Assembly (NCBI GenBank): GCA_003260075.1
Contig: QLIY01000159.1
Location: 93,032-157,031 of the forward strand
Direction of reading: 5' to 3'
Length of the DNA: 64,000 nt
Origin: Phallusia mammillata
Taxonomy: Eukaryota > Chordata > Ascidiacea > Phlebobranchia > Ascidiidae
Shown here piece after piece: positions 58,021-64,000 of the stretch; the first letter of the stretch is position 1, and every line of letters begins with the position of its first letter. The translations under genes were made by a program, and so were the position numbers. The notes under the pieces are model-generated. The model was not told the DNA's origin, made no database searches, and saw only the letters and a list, made by a program, of their open reading frames with translations.

Positions 58021-58782
58021 CTGCGGGTGTAGGGGCTATAAGAAAAAAACACCCAACAAAAAAAACATTTAGATGTTTTATTTAAACATTTTCCGAGTTT
58101 AATTTTATCTGATTATTATGAAAAGAAATATTTGCGGATAAAAACAAGTGGACTTATGACAAATTGTTTTGGCGAGATAAATTTGCCACCACATAAAAAA
58201 GGATTGCTGGCGCCCATTGTGTCTTGAGCTTCGATCAAAACTGTGTAAATTAATTGCTGCAAGCTTTTAAATGTTTTCTTGCATTGAGTGAAAAAGTTTA
58301 AATGTGTACGATCAAGCGCAAGTATTTCAGGCACTCTGTATTATTTTGTTAGAAATCACTCTTACACAGCTAATGTGCTAATTTTGACGTTGTTATTGTG
58401 TTTAGTTGATCAAAAAATATTACTGTTGTGTTCTCGCATATTAAACAACTTAAGTACGGTGCTTGGCTTTGCTAAGTTTGCAACTGTGTAGCACTGTGGA
58501 TTATGGTTCGTTTTCAACCACACTTATATCTTAGGTTTATATAGCTTCATACCACTGCTTAAAATTCCGCACTCAAATAACACATTAGGTAATCTTAGCT
58601 ATTGTTGTTGGCTTCGCTGAGCATTCTACATTGTCAGTTTTTTCGCATTTTATGTTATTCCACACTTCTTTGTATATACGTCGTACGTTCAAAATTTTAA
58701 TGTGTTTTTTTTTGTTGAAAATTTTACACGATTTAAATAATTTTAACATTTGTGGGGTTGATTTCTATCTTTTCAATTTTAT

Positions 58783-58864
58783 TTTAGTAGCATTGATTTT
58801 CATGTAATTGCAACAGCCATATGTTAAATTTAGTAGCATTGATTTTCATGTAATTGCAACAGCC
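58783..58864. repeat. Direct duplication, 36-bp unit x2 with 46-bp period
   Basis: Two identical 36-bp copies starting TTTAGTAGCATTGATTTTC at 58783-58818 and 58829-58864, separated by 10 bases. Identity indicates a recent local duplication. Confidence 0.9.
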
Positions 58865-59395
58865 TAATGATAAATCACAAGTTAACGTTAGTTTAAAACA
58901 GTCCGAGCACAACCACTTGTCAGTTCGGGAGGGTGCGGGATACAAATCCATGTTTGACGTTGGCCGCTATCAGCATTCCAGAATGCTGCAAACGGCATTG
59001 TCAGCTGTTTCTTGTGACGTGTGAACACGCGGCCATCTCGTGTCTTGTGCGTGTCAATTAATTTACTGCCCTGTCGCAGTTTCGGTGTTTTCCCTTGGTC
59101 GCTGGGTAAAGTATGCCGCTGTTTTCATTGAGATGAAATCGGATGTCTTAGAAGCTCGCTCCACCACCGAGTAAACAACTGTAGCAAATGAGGCGAGGAT
59201 TTGGTGCTTGAAATTTCTCGTTAAACACCTAGGGAAGAGTGGTATGAGAAATAAATCACACGAATCGTTGTAGCTGCATAATGCGAACATTGTAACTAAA
59301 ACTAGGTAACCCATAATATGCGACAGCAAACAGAATGAGAAATCACATGGTAAAAGTGCATGCCTAAATATTCCTAAATTAAATCCGGAAAACAT

Positions 59396-62265
59396 CTACC
59401 TTGCGTATTGCATGCATCTTCTGAGGGTCAAATTACTACTGCAATTCGTTTATGTTATATAGTTATCCAGGTTTTAAAGAGGTAAAACTCACATGTATAG
59501 AAATGGAAAAGCGGCATGATATGCAACCACACTAAACTTGGTGTAGTGAAGTAGAATCGTGCAAGTTTTAGGTGACGCTTCTATTCCACGTATTCGTCCC
59601 ATGTCAATCACGTGATATGGAATCCAACAGATCAGAAAAAGACAGTTGAATGCAATTACTGTCATCATCCACTGCCCAGTTGATGAGTCTCTCTAAAAGG
59701 TAAAATTTTAGGTGCTTATGCGGTTAAAAATGTGACACTAGCAAGATATTATTGTCTGAGACTTTACTATACTCATTTTAGGCGAGTTATGCCAAGGCCT
59801 CTTGATCGACGCAAATAGGGAAAACAGTACCCAAAAGAGCGTAAGATAATAAAAAGCGAGGCATTTATGTCAGTATTCCATGTACTTCCTGTAAACAAAT
59901 AACTTACCTGGTTGTTGATAATAGGTTGAACTTGTTTTCTATATCGATATAAAGCAAGAGCTGAACCAAACATTGATGAGAGCGGGAGAACAAACAACAA
60001 AACGAACCGAACGTACAATATGTGAAAGAACCCAGGAGGCTCATCATGACTGTAGGCAACAAAATAATATTGTAAAAAACTTTGAGAATGGTTACCGTTA
60101 ATTGCTAACACCATAGCGAGAAAGAGACTAGAAATAATTTATGATGCTCTCTAGCGCCACCAAATAAATGTACAAATATGCTGATTGTAAAGAAACGGAT
60201 ATGACTGTATGACTAACTGGCATGGAAATAGAACTGTAGCATTCCGTTGATTGGGAACAAATTCATCAGGTAGGTCGTCTATTCCGTAAGCAAATCCTTG
60301 ACTTTCTTGTGGTGCAATAAAATAATCCTGATTTATGTCGTCACCAAACTGGTTGTAGAGCTCACCACGTGATACTTCATAAAAAAATCCTGAGCAGTCT
60401 GTCTCATTAAGTTGCAACTAAAAAACACACAAACAATTTGCATTTTTCATATTCTGGCATGTGCGATTTTTAAATTTTATGATTGAGTTTGAAATACAGA
60501 ACAAACATTACTAGCAAAACCCTTTTTCATATCAGAAGATTGATCCAATTAATTACCAGAGCAATTAATCAAAGTTGAATTGACCTGCTATAGCAAATTG
60601 TCATAAAATGACAACTATGCCTAAATGACTACATATGTACAGATTAACCTCACTTTTTAACCGAAGCCCCACATTGTTATGTCTACAAGAGCTTTCACAG
60701 GTCCTATACTCACATACTGACAGATTTGATCTCTGGATAGAGGATGAATCTGTGAGCAACGCCCACAAGAGTCAATGCATGCCAGTTGAAAATGTGGTAT
60801 ACTTCCACATATGCAAGCTAGCCAGATCAAAATTGATGAAGTCGTCCTGACTGCTGTCGCTGAACAAGCAGAGAAAATGCGCTGCGGAAATTTTGAACCC
60901 GCATATGTGATTGTTCGCTCAATGTTGGTAATCTGTCAAAGACAGTGGGCATTATGAAAAGCAAAATACCAAACTGCAAGTTTTCGGGCCAATGACAAAT
61001 ACGACCTGAATGGAAATACAACACATACGAACTATAGAACTAAACAATAACGAAAAGTCTCTCCGATAGTAAGGGGTAGAAGTACTAACATTGAAACTCA
61101 CAACAAACAACGTTTACTGAATACCGATAGATGGCGTCATAAGCACCGTTCTTAAATGTGAGACTGGGATAGGGTTACGAACTAAATGTAGGGTTATTTA
61201 ATTTGTAAGTTGGGTTTATTGCTATTTTCCTCATTCCAGATCTAATAGCACTATCAGACAACATTTTCACACAATTTTACTTTCGAATATTCTTTGAAGC
61301 TCTTTTGCGCCCTCCATCGGTATTTAGCTAACCTTTGCTGTTCCGAGTTTTTTTGTTAGTAACCCTTAGTGGGGCGCTCTTACCCCCGTGTCTATCGTTA
61401 GTGTTATAATTAGTCTACAATTATTCTGCAATGAAACCAAATTTTTGTTAGAAGTTTGTGAGTTTGAGGTAGCGATCGAAGGTAGTTGTTGGAAAATACA
61501 ATTTTTGGTCATCTTACCACAAGAAGAAGAATAGCACTGTTGATGCTCGCGGTAGTAAATAAAGTGTGGCTCTTGCAAGCTAGCTCGTTCATCGACCATT
61601 TGCCAATTCCATCTTCGGCAATCGTGCACAAGAAAAGAATAAGATACAAGGAGTTTGCAATTATCATCTGAATTAATATCCTGCAAATATTTAGAAGTTA
61701 GGCAAAAGAATCATGTGTTTTGTCAATTTGTTTTAAGTAGATACATATCGGCTAATTAGCGAAATTCTGTGCTGAAACTTGAAATATAGCCTTCTAAGTT
61801 ATTCGAAAAACTTTTATGTGTTTTTAAGTTTGGAACTCAAAGGGCCTGCCGATGTAAAATTACGCATAAATAGGGCCTAGACTCAATAGGCTAAACCAAT
61901 ATTTTACAACACATTAGGTCTTTACTTTTTCGTGATGCCATTTTCAAAACATTTTCTTCATTAAATTTTCTCAGGAAAATTCCACGTCAGAATCATAAAG
62001 GGCAAATAAAACATCAACTGTCCTGATTCTGGCTAAAAACGTTTTGAACTTACCATCCTGGTCGACTTTTTAGGTGTTCCCGTAACACAATCAGTACAAA
62101 AGCAACCAATCCATTCCCAATTAATCCCAAGCCAACGACAATTGATATAGACAACAACTCAGGGATCCCAGACAGGTCGGCGAAATCTGTGCAAATTCTT
62201 ACATCGTCCACCAATCCATCATACCCGTTGCTTTCAAGAAGCATATCATCAAGTGCCATCGCCAT
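59396..62265 (-). CDS. Rhodopsin-family GPCR, chemoattractant (C5a/formyl-peptide receptor)-like
   Basis: Seven exons in transcript order: 62265-62054, 61680-61518, 60932-60714, 60417-60218, 60049-59908, 59692-59493, 59438-59396. All junctions are GT-AG and phase-consistent, giving about 392 residues. TM1 carries GLIGNGLVAF (Asn1.50). The TM2-TM3 loop has the Trp and Cys of KWSMNELACKS. TM3 ends ITNIERTITY (ERT in place of DRY, Arg kept). TM4 is SSILIWLACICGSIP. Extracellular loop 2 is very long and acidic (GDDINQDY, GIDDLPDEF) with its Cys in FPCHHDE. TM5 is VRFVLLFVLPLSSMFG, TM6 has FLICWIPYHV, and TM7 ends FPFLY in place of NPxxY. The HDE...RFVLLF segment lines up with C5aR. The ligand is unknown. 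The last exon is the least certain part. Confidence 0.82.
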
Positions 62266-63391
62266 CCTATCTTATGCTAGTTTGTCTACAAGGATAAAAA
62301 TGTCTTCAGCTTCTTTTAGGCACAGATGGTAATATTTTTTTCCACAATCGATTAATATAATCGTGTAATTTTAGTCTGACTTCCCTTTCACATAAAATTT
62401 GGTTTGTAAAACAGCCTGCAATCAAATTTTTTTGGTAGCTTACTAAACGTAATTCCATTGTCTCTCTTTGGAACCTGAGTCGTTTAAAAGCTAACAAACA
62501 AAAGGTCTTCGCAATAAGCGGAAGAATTTCTATGTTCTTGATTGGGCTTAAGTATCAAATTTAGCCAACTTGGTTTGACACTGGTATCAAATATTTCTCG
62601 TAGATAAACAGATTACTGAATAACAAAAACATATTTACGAACCAATGAGACTTTTGAAAAAAACTACCTTTCAAATAAGTTTTTGTCACCTTATTTAGTT
62701 TTTTGTCTACTCGACATTCCCATGTCAATTACCCTTAAGCCTTTTCCTCCGCGACTAACAATCAACTGCGAGCGGATTTCCTCCACTCGTAAGGTTTTTC
62801 TTGTCACCAATTGCACGAAAAGAAAGATTCGAGTCCGAATTGCCTGAGCTGATCTCGTCGGAAGTTTTTCGGTGGCCTGACTTCCGAAAAGTCGTGTGCG
62901 AAGGCAATATTAAGGGATCGCTTTACTACGCGGAAATATACGCTCATGCAGATCAATTTCTTGCCAAAGTTTGATGGTCACTAAATTTGGAGCCACCCAT
63001 GGTTTCCTGCTGCCCTCCCGACTTGCCAAATGCAAACGTCAAACCTCGCACCTGTTATCTTCTATTCTGCACAACAACAATACATTTAGCCATTGCAAAC
63101 TTTCAAAATGCAAAAATGTCGAATTCTTTCCGCATTGTTTGAAATCTGTCAAATTACTTTTAGGCATTGAAGACATCGATAAACTACATGCAACCTTTTC
63201 ACATTTTAACGTCTCCCAAACCTGAACCTTGTACACTAGCAATTCTCCTCGCATTGTTTAAACTTAATATAGCATTCGGATGACGCATATTTACTACATA
63301 TTGGAGCGTCAGTGCTTCCTATCCAAGATGATTGACAGGCAAAGTTTGTCATGTTTTTTCGCAATCAAAATGTTTAACGGGTACACGATAT
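62266..63391. other. Intergenic region between EME1 and the GPCR
   Basis: Both neighbours are on the minus strand, so this holds the EME1 3' flank and the GPCR promoter. I see no recognised gene, repeat or clear core promoter element. Confidence 0.5.
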
Positions 63392-63685
63392 TTAAAACAA
63401 AACCTGATCGCCATCCATAGTTGACAGCATTTTATAAATCCGCTTTGAAAGTTCTGGACCAATACGACGTTGACTCTCGAGGGTTCCTACTCCGCGGCGC
63501 ACAACAATTTCTGACAGCAGCTTCTCGCCTTCGGCGCTAGTAATGCGGCAATAGGCGCAAATCAAACTTCCCAGCGACGGATATTTGCCCACGATGGCGT
63601 TGGCCATGTCCGGGCTCAGGTTATGGAATTGCAGCAGCATTTGCTTCCAAACTTTCTTTGACCCCTCCCCTGTTCGTGTGTCGAT
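63392..63685 (-). CDS. EME1: EME1 C-terminal exon (partial gene)
   Basis: Terminal exon of the non-catalytic partner of MUS81, a nuclear structure-specific endonuclease that cuts stalled forks and recombination intermediates. After a TTGCAG acceptor at 63686 the exon encodes 97 residues to a TAA stop. The sequence runs LSPDMANAIVGKYPSLGSLICAY, then LLSEIVVRRG and RRIGPELSKRIYKML. This tandem helix-hairpin-helix end closely follows vertebrate EME1 (for example IQVRRGEGV...RRIGPELSRRIY). No upstream exon is recognised in 63690-64000, so the rest lies beyond the right edge. MUS81 or XPF relatives share the fold but lack this exact ending as I know it. Confidence 0.75.
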   Translation of the reverse strand: MDTRTGEGSKKVWKQMLLQFHNLSPDMANAIVGKYPSLGSLICAYCRITSAEGEKLLSEIVVRRGVGTLESQRRIGPELSKRIYKMLSTMDGDQVLF

Positions 63686-63930
63686 CTGCAAGGTAGCAAT
63701 TGTGCAAAGTTATGTGTGTCACAACTCCAAATGTGGAACCCACAATTTAACTTCATTGCAAATTCTTTATTAGGGTACAGGACTACTCTGCTCCAAAATT
63801 TTGAACATGACCAGTATTATATATGTGTTGTTGACATGGAACCTGCTAAATTTTACAGATTAAAAAGAAACATTACCGATTGCAAATTCTTGAATTTTAA
63901 GTTAATAGATACTTGTAATCAACATTACTA

Positions 63931-64000
63931 ATTATGGGTCCCCTTCCCTGAAGGGGACACATATTGATTTTACTTGAATTGTTTTTTCTTTTTTTTCTTC
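63931..64000 (+). repeat. Start of a second copy of the hairpin-containing dispersed repeat
   Basis: The first 44 bases are identical to 11645-11688, including the GTCCCCTTC/GAAGGGGAC hairpin at 63938-63958, followed by the same T-rich run. The copy is cut by the window end. It lies in the presumed last intron of EME1. Confidence 0.9.

Larger units (their letters stand above)
57985..59395. other. Convergent intergenic region between glycogenin and the GPCR
   Basis: AT-rich, with no recognisable coding sequence. It contains a short direct duplication (58783-58864). The two genes point toward each other, so this holds both 3' UTRs. A minus-strand ORF at 59063-59395 was considered as receptor tail and set aside. 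Confidence 0.5.

Noticed and set aside
59063..59395. Minus-strand ORF starting MFSGFNLGIFRHALL as GPCR helix 8 and tail
   Set aside because: It looks like a receptor tail but cannot be joined in frame to the TM7 exon by a GT-AG intron. The exon 59396-59438 joins in frame with a CAG acceptor and gives a short basic helix-8-like end.
61366..61686. 106-codon minus ORF overlapping GPCR exon 2
   Set aside because: Different frame from the exon that encodes TM2-TM3. It is a shadow.
1..64000. CRISPR arrays, prophage, bacterial operons, rRNA, tRNA
   Set aside because: The window is spliced animal DNA. No regularly spaced repeats, no rRNA, and no cloverleaf with A and B boxes that I could support by eye.

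Overview
The window reads as nuclear DNA of an animal, most likely an ascidian tunicate of the Ciona type. The evidence is: AT-rich sequence; many short GT-AG introns; proteins that align well with vertebrate families (DOCK9/11, glycogenin, EME1, C1q-domain collagen); and introns seeded with small hAT- and mariner-type elements. The species is an inference, not something read from a marker gene.

Layout. Positions 461-52630 (+) hold one large gene, a DOCK-D (zizimin; DOCK9/DOCK11-like) Cdc42/Rac guanine-nucleotide exchange factor. I could place 46 coding exons (about 2,080 residues): an N-terminal region, PH domain, DHR1/C2 domain, long helical middle and C-terminal DHR2 catalytic domain ending in -SVV. 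At least one DHR2 exon (about 73 residues) is missing where there is a run of Ns at 49621-49744, next to a hAT transposase fragment. The two largest introns each carry an antisense nested gene: an intronless secreted collagen-like C1q protein (17154-19208, -) and a two-exon, low-complexity protein of unknown function (41487-42935, -).

Downstream comes glycogenin (53841-57984, +), the self-glucosylating primer of glycogen synthesis, with Tyr195 at the conserved position. Its C-terminal glycogen-synthase-binding motif occurs twice, and two 3' ends are possible. Convergent to it is a seven-exon rhodopsin-family GPCR (59396-62265, -) of C5a/formyl-peptide-receptor style with several altered signature motifs. 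At the right edge is the last exon of EME1, the MUS81 partner nuclease subunit (63392-63685, -), whose 5' part lies outside the window.

The genes do not form an obvious pathway: they are a signalling GEF, an extracellular C1q protein, a glycogen primer, a receptor and a DNA-repair subunit. The unusual features are long poly-G/poly-C tracts (two of three inside coding exons), several miniature transposons with clean target-site duplications, a dispersed repeat with a perfect hairpin (11645, diverged at 47930, and 63931), and two hammerhead-like CTGANGA...GAAAC motifs. I found no CRISPR array, operon of bacterial type, rRNA or confident tRNA. No clearly undescribed biological system is evident; the best leads are the duplicated glycogenin tail, the atypical receptor and the antisense nested genes.
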